Positions 36,977-49,874 of a DNA stretch of 64,000 nt are shown here, in pieces. This stretch comes from Adiantum capillus-veneris (lineage: Eukaryota > Streptophyta > Polypodiopsida > Polypodiales > Pteridaceae). The position numbers and the translations under genes are program-made. The notes under the pieces were generated by a model. The model ran no database searches. It was given only the letters and a program-made list of their open reading frames with translations, and was not told the origin of the DNA. The stretch spans positions 149,709,850 through 149,773,849 of the forward strand of contig CM043949.1 of the NCBI GenBank assembly GCA_014529385.2. The letters run 5' to 3'. Position 1 is the stretch's first letter. Every line of letters begins with the position of its first letter.

Positions 36977-37560
36977 TGGAGCTGAACACCCATCAAACGA
37001 TCTCGAAACACCATAGAACTTGAAGGAGACCCTATTACTACCAATAGGTCACTCTCCCTAAGGTCTATGAACCAAAATCTCGACCCAAAATATCTGGTGC
37101 AGAAAGGCGTAGGATGTCTGGCTGAAATCCGCAGGTCTCTGTTTCTGAAATCTAAAGTGCCTAATGTGTAGTTCTACTCGTTGTGAACGCGTGGATATGC
37201 TGCAATGCAAAATCGGACAACGTATGCTCACCCAAACAATCGATGAAGCTCGTAGAAGGAGCTCACAAGACCGAACCGTATACGCGCAGTGTAGGTATCG
37301 GCGCGTAGCTCTCCTCGGGGGCAACACGCTACACTTCTCCGCACTCGATTCCAACCACCGAAGCACACGTAGCATCAAGATGAAGCTCTCACTCTCTCTC
37401 TTGTACACAGTACGCTCTCACAGACTTCAAACTTGTTTTGAAATGACAAAAGGTCCTTCATTAAGGTCAAAAAGTGGTATATATACCTTACAACTTCTCA
37501 AACCCTAAAGTTCCAAAATCAACCATCTATTCAATCTAACTATCAAAATTGGAATACAAT
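36977..37560. other. Unassigned sequence at the A2 break
   Basis: No domain recognised. Contains GCGTAGGATGTCT at 37107-37119, one half of the hairpin motif found four times at 62.3-63.1 kb. This suggests that this stretch and the right end of the window were once close together. Confidence 0.4.
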
Positions 37561-37789
37561 CTGGAAACTTCTGTAAGTCCCAATATTTACAAGGTGAAAA
37601 ATCGAGTTTTCCTCAATGAATGAATAATTACAAAAATAATAGTCCGTCGAGTAGTTAGATGCCGTGGGGTGTGTCCAGCTTCTAACACACTATGTCCAGA
37701 TGTTGCCAATCCTTCCAAGAGGTAAACAAACATTACACATGAGATGATAAACCTAAAGCAAAGAGTACAATTAACATGTGCATACTTAC

Positions 37790-39027
37790 CAGATACCTCT
37801 CCAAATCCTGGGTAATCATGCATGGTCCACATGAGGATGCACTTGATGATGGCTTTGCGGTCTTGTGGTGGCCATGAAATGTCAATGACATCTATGCCTC
37901 TCCATAGTTCTTGAAGCTCATCAATAAGAGGCTGCAGATATACATCCATGTTTTTTACCTTGTGCTTTCCTGGAATGAGAAGTGATAGTAAAATGTTTCA
38001 CTTTTTTGTTGCCTCCCAAGGAGGAATATTTTAGTTTACAACCACCACCGGCCAAGTGCTCTATGAAGTAGAGCGGTGCCTAAATGGATTCACTCCATCA
38101 CTAGCTAACCCAATCCTCAAGTGACGAGGCTCATCCCTGAACTCTGTCCATGTGTCCTCTATGTGCTTCCACGCTGGTGAGTCAGCTGGCACTCTCATAA
38201 TACCATCTGTGGAGCGATTTTTTGGATGCCAATTCAAAATCTCGCTCGTACCCTTCGATCTAAACATGTGTTGGATGTGAGGGATGAGTGGAAAATGCCT
38301 CAAAACTTTACATGGAATTCTGTTGCTCTGCATTCCTTCTTTGAACCTAGGCTCCCGCACGATGGGCATGCATCACAATTGACATGCTCATTACGAAAGA
38401 GCACACAATCGTTCATGCAAGCATGAATGCGATCATAATCCATCCCTAATGCAGTCACCACTTCGCGTGCTTTTTGTCTATTCTTTGGCATGTGATTGCC
38501 AGCTGGCAGCATCTTTCCTAGCAACCTATGACAAGAAGAAAGTACATTAGATGATAATTTATAAACTCCACAAGCATCCTTCACAATCTGTATACATACC
38601 TCAAAAGTGCGTCGACACTAGCATTGCTGTATCCAAACATCGCCTGAAGATTAAGGACTTCGAGAGATGCCCTTAAAATGGAGTAAGAGCATCTATCATA
38701 TAGTGTGGTGTGTTCCGAATCGAGTAGCTCACTCCTCGTTCTTTCAGAAGCTTCTTCTCATGCACACTCTGGTTCATGCTCCTCCTCTCGTGCAAGGAGA
38801 TCCTCAACCATTCTATGCAAATGGTCGTCTTTTGCATCCATGTAAGGAGATGGGATGTGGTGACTCGTAGTGGGAGCAGCAGTTGGCTGATTTGATGTGC
38901 TTCCTCCCTCTCTAATGGATTCCTGGCGCATGCGCTCTTCCACCCTCCTTTCCCCTCCTCCACTAACCACACGCCAATGAGGGGTGACGTCAATAGCCGC
39001 TACAATTCGCGGATCGTTTGTTTCCAT
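37790..39027 (-). pseudogene. CACTA (En/Spm) TNP2-like transposase pseudogene
   Basis: Minus-strand exons in order. 39027 to 38600 includes LYDRCSYSILRASLEVLNLQ and FGYSNASVDALLR. A 74 bp intron at 38599-38526 (GTATGT...CATAG) joins LLR to LLGKMLP. Exon 2 carries GMDYDRIHACMNDCVLFR, CPSCGS, a W-x-K segment, ADSPAWKHIE and LRIGLASDGVNPF. Reading on in frame past three stops gives STWPVVVVN, LLSLLIPGKHK, MDVYLQPLIDELQELW and WTMHDYPGFGEVSG, ending at a GTAAGT donor at 37789-37784. This is the Transposase_21/TNP2 domain that cuts CACTA transposon ends. Later exons are missing and no CACTA terminal repeat was seen around it. Confidence 0.85.
38526..38599 (-). other. Predicted intron in the TNP2 pseudogene
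   Basis: The minus strand begins GTATGT and ends CATAG. Removal keeps the frame and restores the expected LLR-LLGKMLP junction. Confidence 0.7.
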
Positions 39028-39029
39028 CC

Positions 39030-39448
39030 GTGCACGCTTGCGACGATCGTCCTATAGTCCATAATCTTCTACATGGCTCAAGCATCTCCGTCAAAGTCGA
39101 GCAATGGCGCATTTGCACCGCACGCATGGGCATGGTAATCGCTCGGCCAACCACCGTGATCTATCCGGTTCAGTGGACGGGCCAAAATCATCCCAAGCAA
39201 CCTACATTAATAAATTACATACACTAATTAAAATCAAATTATCAAAAAAGGTTAATAAAATATCAGTAAAAAGTAAAAATAAATAAATTTAACATGCATG
39301 GTAATCAAAACTTTTAGGTAAAAATGCCATTTTCAAAGTACTAGGAATATTTTCATTGTATATACATTTTATAAAAAACAAACTACCGATAGATTTTGAA
39401 AATCAATAGTAATAATGTCAGAACGTGGCCATCTGTGCGGATGGGCCG
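39030..39448. other. No recognisable gene
   Basis: AT-rich sequence between the transposase relic and the first array unit. Contains an imperfect palindrome GGCCATCTGTGCGGATGGGCC-type stretch just before the array. Nothing else supportable. Confidence 0.4.
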
Positions 39449-39750
39449 AAATTGCGTCGCGGTAATATTTACGGTAATGAAAGCGGTAATATGAGAGGAA
39501 ACGCTCACGATAGTATGAGGCGAAATTCAATTTTTAGAATTTTTTATAAATAGAGGCACCTGCGTGTCCCGCGAAGTTCAAAACCCTAAAATTCAAATTT
39601 CATCGTCTTCTCCACAGAAGCTGAGAGCGCGAACCTCACCACTTTGAGCTCTTCCTCCATCTCTACTCTTCTATTCTCCAGCATCCCTACTCTTCCACTC
39701 TCCTACCCTCTCCTACCCTATCCCAACAAGCTCTTCAATTCCATGTAAGT
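39449..39750 (+). promoter_or_regulatory. Array unit 1: promoter-like core
   Basis: GCGGTAAT motifs from 39460, TATAAATA at 39545-39552, telo-box AAACCCTAA, CT-rich leader, splice donor GTAAGT at 39745-39750. Confidence 0.6.
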
Positions 39751-40314
39751 TGTTTTGTTATGTTTTATTATTTTTTCACACGCATACACACACATGCATA
39801 CACACATGCATACACACACACACTAATTAGTGCATGTGTTCTTTACACACACTAATTAGTGTGTGCATTATTCTAATGCACACAGTAATTAGTGTAAGTA
39901 AAGTCACACCAAAACCTAAATTTGTTAATTATTAGTTACTTGCAAAATCTAAACTTGTGAAATTTGTCAAATTTGTTCAATTTATTACTTGCAAAACCTA
40001 ATATGTTAAATTTGGGATTGGCCATGCACACACTAATTAGTGTGTGATTAGTATGTGCATTGGCCAATGTGATTGGTCAATGCACACACTAATTATTGTG
40101 TTATTAGTGTGTGCATTGGCCAATGTCATTGGTCAATGTACACACTAATTAGTGTGTGCATTGGCCAATGTCATTGGTCAATGTACACACTAATTAGTGT
40201 GTGATTAATGTGTCCATTGGTCAATGGGATTGGCCAATGCAAACACTAATTAGTGTGTGTTAACACACACTAATTAGTGAGGGATTAGTGTGTGCATTGG
40301 CCAATGCGCAGTGT

Positions 40315-40617
40315 AAATTGCGCCGCGGTAATATTTGCGGTAATGAACGCGGTAATACGAGAGGAAATTCTCGCGGTAATATGAGCGGAAATTAATTTTT
40401 CAAACTTTTTTTTAAAATAGGGGCACCCGCGTGTCCCGCGAAGTTCAAAACCCTAAAATTCGAATTTCATCGTCTTCTCCAGAGAAGCCGAGAGCGCGAA
40501 CCTCACAACCTTGAGCTCTTCCTCCATCTCTACTCTTCTACTCTCCACTATCTCTACTCTTCCACTCTCCTACCGTCTCCTACCCTCTCCCAAAAGGCTC
40601 TTCAATTCCATGTAAGT
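40315..40617 (+). promoter_or_regulatory. Array unit 2: promoter-like core
   Basis: GCGGTAAT cluster, weakened TATA (TTTAAAATA at 40411-40419), telo-box, leader, GTAAGT at 40612-40617. Confidence 0.55.
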
Positions 40618-40809
40618 TTTGTTGTTATGTTTTTTTATTTTTTCACACGCATACACACACACACACACGCATACACACATGCATACACATGCGTACACGC
40701 ACACTAATTAGTGCATGTGTTCTTTACACACACTACTTAGTGTGTGCATGATTCTAATGCACACACTAATAAGTGTAAGTAAAGTCACACCAAAACCTAA
40801 ATTTGTTAA

Positions 40810-42139
40810 CACTAGGTTGGTAACCTAACAAGACATAAAAGTGTCCTTTCAGGGTTTTGAAAAAAAACTCCAAAACCATAGTAGATCCAGTCATTTTGTA
40901 AAATCTTTTCATGTGGTTATATTTCAAGGCCTACTATACATGTAAAAAATAAGAAACTTGTAAAATTTCTCATCTTTTGGTCACACCAAGCCTCCAAAGT
41001 TGATGGACCAGTACATTTTCATCAAAACAATCATTTCTTACGTTTTGTTGCATAAAAATAAGATTAGGGATTTTTGTAGGACTTGAGATAAATTCCCTAG
41101 TTAACTTCAATGGGTTGGTGATCAGAACATATGATTGCTTCTCACTCACTATTTTTTGTTTTGCCAAAAGAAATAGGTACAAAAAAGTTGAATTTTTACC
41201 ATTCTGCAAACCTATCATCAAAGTTTCTATAGCCATGCTCAATACAAATAATATATGCATGTTTTCTTAGTTTCCTATTGTCCTTTAGGTTCATAAGGAG
41301 CCATGAAGCATGTCAAAAGAATAATACATCTCTTACCAAGGGGAATCTTGGGGACAAAGATGAAGTGCTAAATACAGCAAACATGAAAAAACTGGGTTCA
41401 ACATTATGAGTTGTACAATACCATAGAAACTATTCAATATCTAGCCAAATTTGATCCTTATGCTTAGATATGGTTACTACCTACAAAATGCATGTAGTTG
41501 TCACAAGAAACTAACAATATTGAAAAAGATATACTTGATATACTAGAATGTTTCGTTTTCTTTTATAATTGAAAAAATCAACCATAGTTGTCTACTATGC
41601 AAAATAGGGTATTAGGTGCCCCAAAACTCAAGGAATATTATCTTTATGGTACAGTATGCGACATAGAAAATCAAAACTGCATTTGGATATCATGACAACC
41701 ACCAAAAAAATCATAGAAGAGCTAAACTTGGCTAAAAAACAGGATTTGATAATTTTTGTAATTTGGTCATAACTTAAAACTTTAACATTTATTTCTCCCT
41801 AGAAGCATCAGGACATGTTGAGGACTACTAAAGATAGTTCTCTAGCATTATAGACCTCACAAACATGAATTCTAGAGTGGTATAGTTGCAAAAAAGACAA
41901 AAACAGGACCCGTTTTTTCACACAGTTTAGGTTGTGAAATGTTGTGCAAGGACAAGGTTAAAGATGGATTTGATATTCCAAAAAAATGTTGAGTTTTCAT
42001 CAGCTCATGAGACAACTTTCTAGACAGATAGCACCTCAAAATTCATTTTGAAACTCTTGACATAATTCAAGGAAAATGGTCACTTAATAGGACATAAAAG
42101 TGTCCCAGGACATAAAAGTGTCCCATTACCAACCTAGTG
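40810..42139. mobile_element. Non-autonomous TIR transposon (1.33 kb) inside the array
   Basis: Perfect 14 bp terminal inverted repeats CACTAGGTTGGTAA (40810-40823 and its complement 42126-42139), flanked by TTAA on both sides (40806-40809 and 42140-42143). The uninterrupted sequence in other units is TTTGTTAATTATTAG, so removing the insert plus one TTAA restores it. GACATAAAAGTGTCC occurs at 40832 and twice at the right end (42091, 42109) in the same orientation. No transposase. TTAA duplication suggests a piggyBac-like type; the CACTA start suggests a CACTA type, but a 3 bp duplication does not fit. Confidence 0.85.
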
Positions 42140-42353
42140 TTAATTATTAGTTACTTGCAAAATCTAAACTTGTGAAATTTGTCAAATTTGTTAAATTTAT
42201 TACTTGCAAAAATTCATATGTTAAATTTGGGATTGGTCATGCACACACTAATTGTGTGTTAACACACAGTAATTAGTGTGTGTTAGCACACAATAATTAG
42301 TGTGTCATTAGTGTGTGCATTGGCCAATGTGACTCCTCAATGCACACACTAGT

Positions 42354-42422
42354 TGTTGGAACGAGGGGCTATGGGGGATGCAGCCTGAGGGAAGCCATGG
42401 CGTGGAGGAAGCACAGCAGAAA

Positions 42423-42492
<70 letters not shown>

Positions 42493-42663
42493 CAGATCGA
42501 CACAGCTTGAAGCAAAAGAACACACTATGCATTGATTGTATTATTACATTGTATATATTAAGCCTAAAAAGGCCATGCAAACTCTTCTTTAACTGGTGGT
42601 CTAAAGCTGCATGCCTTGAGACTTGTTCTCACAGGTTGACTGAAAAAGGGCTTGAACCCAACA
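42354..42663 (-). repeat. 3' LTR of the small LTR element
   Basis: 310 bp, with a GA run of about 65-70 bp. Matches the right LTR closely outside the GA run. Confidence 0.9.
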
Positions 42664-44082
42664 ATCCCCCCCTCAAGCCCGAACTAGACAAAACCTCTCA
42701 TGATACCTCGAGTTTTTGGTATACTCATCAACCGTGAGTTTTAGGTTTTCTCACAACCAAGGATTTTGGTGTATCCATAACCTGGTGCTAGGTGAGTAAC
42801 CCCCCCTTGAACAGATAGGGTGTAGGTCAAAAAAGTTAGCTACCAAAAATGGAGTTTTTGGTTCACTTCCAAACCTTGGGTTTAAGGTGTACCCAGTAAC
42901 CTCATGAGAAGTGCAACAAAAATGGGCTGAGAACAAATACTTTTGGGAGGTCTTACCACTTATCTTTGTGGCAGTGTCTATATCCCGTACAAATTTTGAT
43001 ATGATGAAAGCTGACAAGCATGACAATAACTGACAATGTAAAAGAAAAATCTTTGACTGGAAAGTCTATGATGGTTTTCATAGTAGAAAAATGAGGACAG
43101 CTCTATGACACCAAAAGTGACAAAAAAATATATTTGAAAACTTGTACTGTAGTCTCGAAGCAGATCTGGATATTCAGCATCTTTTGATGTACCTCTTGGT
43201 TCTCAAAGAAAACTGTTGGCTTATGGACATTTTGCATCTTTCTTAAATCAACATGTCTTGGATCAATCTCCATCGAGTGATTTTTTGTCCTTGACCACTT
43301 CCCAAGATTGATGAATAACTGATCAATGATTTTGGGGAAGACATAGAAAGAATCTTTGTGAGGCTTCCGGATCCGAAGTGTACCCAAAGCATCTTCAACA
43401 ATGAAAGTTTCTATACTTACCAATATGTGTAGGCATAAGACCAACATAACCTCAATAGGTTGAATGTTATTAAAAAACTGCAAAGGATTAATATTGATCC
43501 GAAGTGCATGTAATGGATCCATGCTTGATTGCCAATACTGCCAGAGCTGTGGGTGTGAGAGTTGCCTCTTCATTGGAGATTTTAATGAACACTTTATGTT
43601 TTTTGTTTATAAGAAATAACGATTTGTAGACACAGCACGCGGCTTGGGAGGCTATGAAGCGCGGAAATATCCAAGAGTAACCGCTTCTGTGGTTTAATCC
43701 TTGCATGCACCCCTGAACGACTATAGCAGGCAACAGAGAGCTATCGTTGGCAGCAGGCTAAGAAGGCGGAAACTATTGCTGACTACGCATGCATCTATGC
43801 TAAGAAAATTTGCTTAGCATTTCACTGAGCCTTGCTTTGAGCATGCGTGTGCAGACAGTATTGCAAAATGCTCACGAATGCTTACCAACGACCCATCAAA
43901 CCTTCTCTAAAGCTTGCCAAGGACACCGGCTCACCGCGGTTTTGAGAAGTCGAATCGCCTGCAGCGTCTTGAGAGATGCCCACTCGCCTTGAATTGCCAG
44001 CGCCACCAAAAGCCTTGAGATGCTATTCGCAAAGCTTCCTGCCTCCGTCTGCCACTCTTAAACGACGCCTGAGCACAGCAGT

Positions 44083-44438
<356 letters not shown>

Positions 44439-44733
44439 CTAATTAGTGTGTGTATTGGCCAATGTAATTGGTCAATGCACACACTAATTAGTGTGTGCAT
44501 TGGCCAATGTGATTAGTCAATGTACACACTAATTAGTGTGTGATTAGTGTGTGCATTGGTCAATGGGATTGCCCAATGCATACACTAAATAGTGTGTGTT
44601 AACACACACTAATTAGTGTGTGATTAGTGTGTGCATTGGTCAATGGGATTGGCAATTGCACACAATAATTAGTGTGTGTTAACACACACTATTTACTGTG
44701 TGATTAGTGTGTGCATTGACCAATGCGCAGTGT

Positions 44734-45010
44734 AAATTACGCCGTGGTAATATTTGCGGTAATGCTCGCGGTAATATGAGCAGAAATTCATTTTTTAAAT
44801 TTTTTTATAAATGGGGGCACCCGCGTGCCTCGCGAAGTTCAAAACCCTAAAATTCGAATTTCATCGTCTTCTCGAAGAAGTCGACAGCGGGAACCTCACA
44901 ACCTTGAGCTCTTCCTCCATCTCTACTCTTCTACTCTCCGCCATCTCTACTCTTCCACTCTGCTACCCTCTCCTACCCTCTCCCAACAAGCTCTTCAATT
45001 CCATGAAAGT
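44734..45010 (+). promoter_or_regulatory. Array unit 3: promoter-like core
   Basis: TATAAATG at 44806-44813. The splice donor is changed to GAAAGT (45005-45010), the only unit with the full leader where it is lost. Confidence 0.55.
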
Positions 45011-45598
45011 TTTGTTATTATGTTTTGTTTATTTTTTCACATGCATACACACACACATACACACACATGCATACACTCATACACACGCATGTACACACAT
45101 GCATACACGCACACACGCATACACACATGCATACACTCATACACGCATGCACACACATGCATACACACACACTAATTAGTTCGTGTGTTCTTTACACACT
45201 AATTAGTGCATGTGTTCTTTACACACACTAATTAGTGTGTGCATGATTCTCATGCACACAGTAATTAGTGTAAGTAAAGTCACACAAAAACCTAAATTTG
45301 TTAATTATTAGTTACTTGCAAAATCTAAACTTGTGAAAGTTGTCAAATTTGTTAAATATATTACTTGCAAAACCTAATATGTTAAATTTGGGATTGGCCA
45401 TGCACACACTAATTATTGTGTGTTAACACACACTAATTACCGTGTGCATTGGCCAATGTGATTGGTGAATGCACACACTAATTAGTGTGTGATTAGTGTG
45501 TGCATTGACCAATGTGAATGGTCAATGTACACACTAATTAGTGTGTGATAAGTGTGTGCATTGGTCAATGGGATTGGCCAATGCACACATTAATTAGT

Positions 45599-45972
45599 GT
45601 GTGTTAGCACACACTATTTACTGTGTGATTAGTGTGTGCATTGACCAATGTGATTCGCCAATGCGTAGTGTAAATTGCGCCGCGGTAATATTTGTGGTAG
45701 TATGAGCGATTATTGTGTGCATTGGCCAATGTGATTGGTCGATGCACACACTAATTAGTGTGTGCATTGGCCAATGTGATTGGTCAATGTACACACTAAT
45801 TAGTGTGTGATTAGTGTGTGCATTGGTCAATGGGATTGGCCAATGCACACACTAATTAGTGTGTGTTAGCACACACTATTTACTGTGTGATTAGTGTGTG
45901 CATTGACCAATGTGATTCGCCAATGCGTAGTGTAAATTGCGCCGCGGTAATATTTGTGGTAGTATGAGCGGA
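45599..45972 (+). repeat. Recent partial duplication inside the array
   Basis: About 110 bp ending GCGGTAATATTTGTGGTAGT (45599-45709) is repeated nearly exactly at 45864-45972. The first copy stops before the TATA region and passes into sub-repeats; the second leads into unit 4. Confidence 0.8.
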
Positions 45973-46189
45973 AATTCATTTTTCAAATTTTTTTATAAAT
46001 AGGGGCACCCACGTGCCCCGCGAAGTTCAAAACCCTAAAATTAGAATTTCATCGTCTTCGCCACAGAAGCTGAGAGCGCGTACCTCACAACCTTGAGATC
46101 TTCCTCCATCTCTACTCTTCTACTCTTCACCATCTCTACTCTTCCACTCTGCTACTCTCTCCCAACAAGCTCTGCAATTCCATGTAAGT
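45934..46189 (+). promoter_or_regulatory. Array unit 4: promoter-like core
   Basis: TATAAATA at 45994-46001, shortened leader, GTAAGT at 46184-46189. Confidence 0.6.
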
Positions 46190-46952
46190 TTTGTTGTTAT
46201 GTTTTTTTATTTTTTCACATGCATACACACATGCATACACTCATACACACGCATGCACACACATGCATACACATGCATACACACACACACACACACACAC
46301 ACTAATTAGTGCATGTGTTCTTTACACACACTAAATAGTGTGTGCATGATTCTAATGCACACACTAATTAGTGTAAGTAAAGTAACACCAAAACCTAAAT
46401 TTGTTAATTATTACTTACTTGCAAAATCTAAACTTCTGAAATTTGTCAAATTTGTTAAATTTATTACTTGCAAAACCTAATATGTTAAATTTGGGATTGG
46501 CCATACATACACTATTAGTGTGTGTTAACACACAATAATTACTGTGTGATTAGTGTGTGCATTGGCCAATGTCATTGGTCAATGCACACACTAATTAGTG
46601 TGTGATTAGTGTGTGCATTGGCCAATGTGATTGGTCAATGTACACACTAATTAGTGTGTGCATTGGTCAATGGGATTGGCCAATGCACACACTAAATAGT
46701 GTGTGTTAACAGACACTAATTAGTGTGTGTTAAGACACACTTATTAGTGAGTGATTAGTGTGTGCATTGGCCAATGTGATTGGTCAATGCATACACTAAT
46801 TAGTGTGTGATTAGTATGTGCATTGGCCAATGTGATTGGTCAATGTACACACTAATTAGTGTGTGATTAGTGTGTGCATTGGTCAATAGGATTGGCCAAT
46901 GCACACACTAATTAGTGTGTGATTAGTGTGCACATTGGCCAATGCACAGTGT

Positions 46953-47243
46953 AAATTGCACCGTGGTAATATTTGCGGTAATGAATGCGGTAATATGAGA
47001 ATAATTGCTCGCGGTAATATGAGCGGAAATTCATTTTTTATTTATTTTTTTAAATAGGGGCACCCGCATGTCCCACAAAGTTCAAAACCCTAAAATTCGA
47101 ATATTATCGTCTTCTCCACAAAAGCCGAGAGCGCGAACCTCACAACCTTGAGCTCTTTTCCATCTCTACTCTTCTACTCTCCACCATCTCTACTCTTCCA
47201 CTCTCCTACCCTCTCCCAACAAGCTCTTCAATTCCATGTAAGT
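46953..47243 (+). promoter_or_regulatory. Array unit 5: promoter-like core
   Basis: TTTAAATA at 47049-47056 replaces TATAAATA. Leader and GTAAGT at 47238-47243 intact. Confidence 0.55.
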
Positions 47244-47675
47244 TTTGTTGTTATGTTTTTTTTCTTTTTTCACATGCATACACACATGTATACACTCATA
47301 CACACGCATGCACACACTTGCACAGACATGCATACACACACTAATTAGTGCCTGTGTTCTTTACACACACTAATTAGTGTGTGCAAGAATCTAATGCACA
47401 CACTAATTAGTGTAAGTAAAGTCACGCCAAAACCTAAATTTGTTAATTATTAGTTACTTGCAAAATATAAACTTGTGAAATTTGTCAAATTTGTTAAATT
47501 TATTACTTGAAAAACCTAATATGTTAAATTTGGGATTGGCCATGCACACATTAATTATTGTGTGTTAATACACACTAATTAGTGTGTGATTAGTGTGTGC
47601 ATTGGCCAATGTGATTAGTCAATGCACACACTAATTAGTGTGTGATTAGTGTGTACATTGGCCAATGCGCAGTGC

Positions 47676-47954
47676 AAATTGCACCGTGGTAATATTTGCG
47701 GTAATATGAGAATAAATGCTGGCGGTAATATAGGCGGAAATTTATTTTGTAAGTTTTTTTATAAATAGGGGCACCCGCGTGTCCCACAAAGTTCAAAACC
47801 CTAAAATTCGAATATTATCGTCTTCTCCACAAAAGCCGAGAGCGCGAACCTCACAACCTTGAGCCCTTTTCCATCTCTACTCTTCTACTCTCCACCATCT
47901 CTACTCTTCCACTCTCCTACCCTCTCCCAACAAGCTCTTCAATTCCATGTAAGT
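47676..47954 (+). promoter_or_regulatory. Array unit 6: promoter-like core
   Basis: TATAAATA at 47760-47767, GTAAGT at 47949-47954. Leader is nearly identical to unit 5, so units 5 and 6 are a recent pair. Confidence 0.6.
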
Positions 47955-48693
47955 TTTGTTGTTATGTTTTTTTTTCTTTTTTCACACGCATACACACATG
48001 TATACACTCATACACACGCATGCACACACTTGTACAGACATGCATACACACACTAATTAGTGCCTGTGTTCTTTACACACACTAATTAGTGTGTGCATGA
48101 ATCTAATGCACACACTAATTAGTGTGAGTAAAGTCACACCAAAACCTAAATTTGTTAATTATTAGTTACTTGCAAAATATAAACTTGTGAAATTTGTCAA
48201 ATTTGTTAAATTTATTACTTGAAAAACCTAATATGTTAAATTTGGGATTGGCCATGCACACACTAATTAATGTGTGATAATACACACTAATTAGTGTGTG
48301 CATTGGCCAATGTGATTAGTCAATACACACACTAATTAGTGTGGGATTAGTGTGTGCACTGGCCAATGTGAATGGTCAATGTACACACTAATAAGTGTGT
48401 GATTAGTGTGTGCATTGGTCAATGGGATTGGCCAATGCACACACTAATTAGTGAGTGATTAGTGTGTGCATTCGCCAATGTGATTGGTCAATGCACACAC
48501 TAATTAGTGTGTGATTAGTGTGTGCATTGGCCAATGTGTTTGGTCAATGTACACACTAATTAGTGTGTGAATATTGTGTGCATTGGTCAATGGGATTGTC
48601 CAATGCACACACTAATTAGTGTGTGTTAGCACACACTATTTACTGTGTAATTAGTGTGTGCATTAACCAATCGCATTGGCGAATGCGCAATGT

Positions 48694-48982
48694 AAATTGC
48701 GCTGTGGTAATATTTGCGGTAATGAACACAGTAATATGAGAGAAAATGCTCACGATATGAGCGGAAATTCATTTATCAAAATTTTTTATAAATAGGGGCA
48801 ACCGCGTGCCCCACGAAGTTCAAAGCCCTAAAATTCGAATTTCATCGTCTTCTCCACAGAAGCCGAGAGCGAAAACCTCACAACCTTGAGCTCTTCCTCC
48901 ATATGTACTCTTCTACTGTCCACCATCTTTACTCTTCCAGTCTCCTACTCTATTCCAACAAGCTCTTCAATTGCATGTAAGT
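48694..48982 (+). promoter_or_regulatory. Array unit 7: promoter-like core
   Basis: TATAAATA at 48787-48794, GTAAGT at 48977-48982. The leader ends TTGCAT instead of TTCCAT. Confidence 0.6.
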
Positions 48983-49706
48983 TTTGATGTTATGTTTTTT
49001 TATTTTTTCTCACACATACACACACACACACACGCATACACTCATACACACGCATGCACACACATGCATACACACACACTAATTAGTGCATGTGTTCTTT
49101 ACACACTAATTAGTGTGTGCATGATTCTAATGCACACACTAATTAGTGTAAGTAAAGTCACAGCAAAACCTAAATTTGTTAATTATTAGTTACATGCAAA
49201 ATCTAAACTTGTGAAATTTGTCAAATTGGTTAAATTTATTACTGACAAAATCTAATATGTTAAATTTGGGATTGGCCATACACACACTAATTAATGTGTG
49301 CATTGGCCAATGTGATTGGTCAATGCACACACTAATTAGTGTGTGATTAATGTGTGCATTGGCCAATGTGATTGGTGAATGTACACACTGGTTAGTGTGT
49401 GCAATGGTCAATGGGATTGGCCAATGCACACACTAATTAGTGTGTGTTAACACACACTAATTAGTGAGTGATTAGTGTTTACATTGGCCAATGTGATTGG
49501 TCAATGCACACACTAATTAGTGTGTGATTAGTGTGTGCATTGGCCAATGTGATTGGTCAATGTACACACTAATTAGTGTGTGATGAGTGTGTGCATTGGT
49601 CAATGGGATTGTCCAATGCACACACTAATTAGTGTGTGTTAACACACACTATTTACTGTGTGATTAGTGTGTGCATAGAACAATGTGATTGCCCAATGCG
49701 CAGTGT

Positions 49707-49874
49707 AAATTGCGCCGCGGTAATAAACGCTGTAATATGAGAGGAAATGCTCGCGGTAATATGAGCGGAAATTCATTTTTCAAAATTTTTTATAAATAGG
49801 GACACCTGCGTGCCCCGCAAAGTTCAAAACCCTAAAATTCGAATTTCATTGTCTTCTCCACAAAAGCCGAGAGC
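49707..49874 (+). promoter_or_regulatory. Array unit 8: promoter-like core, leader deleted
   Basis: GCGGTAAT cluster and TATAAATA (49791-49798) present, but the leader stops at GCCGAGAGC (49874) and joins sub-repeat sequence. No splice donor. Confidence 0.55.

Noticed and set aside
44811-45179. ORFs spanning array leaders and CA-rich tracts (also near 46093, 47148, 52567)
   Set aside because: They use different frames in different units and end in His-Thr microsatellite translation; no shared protein.
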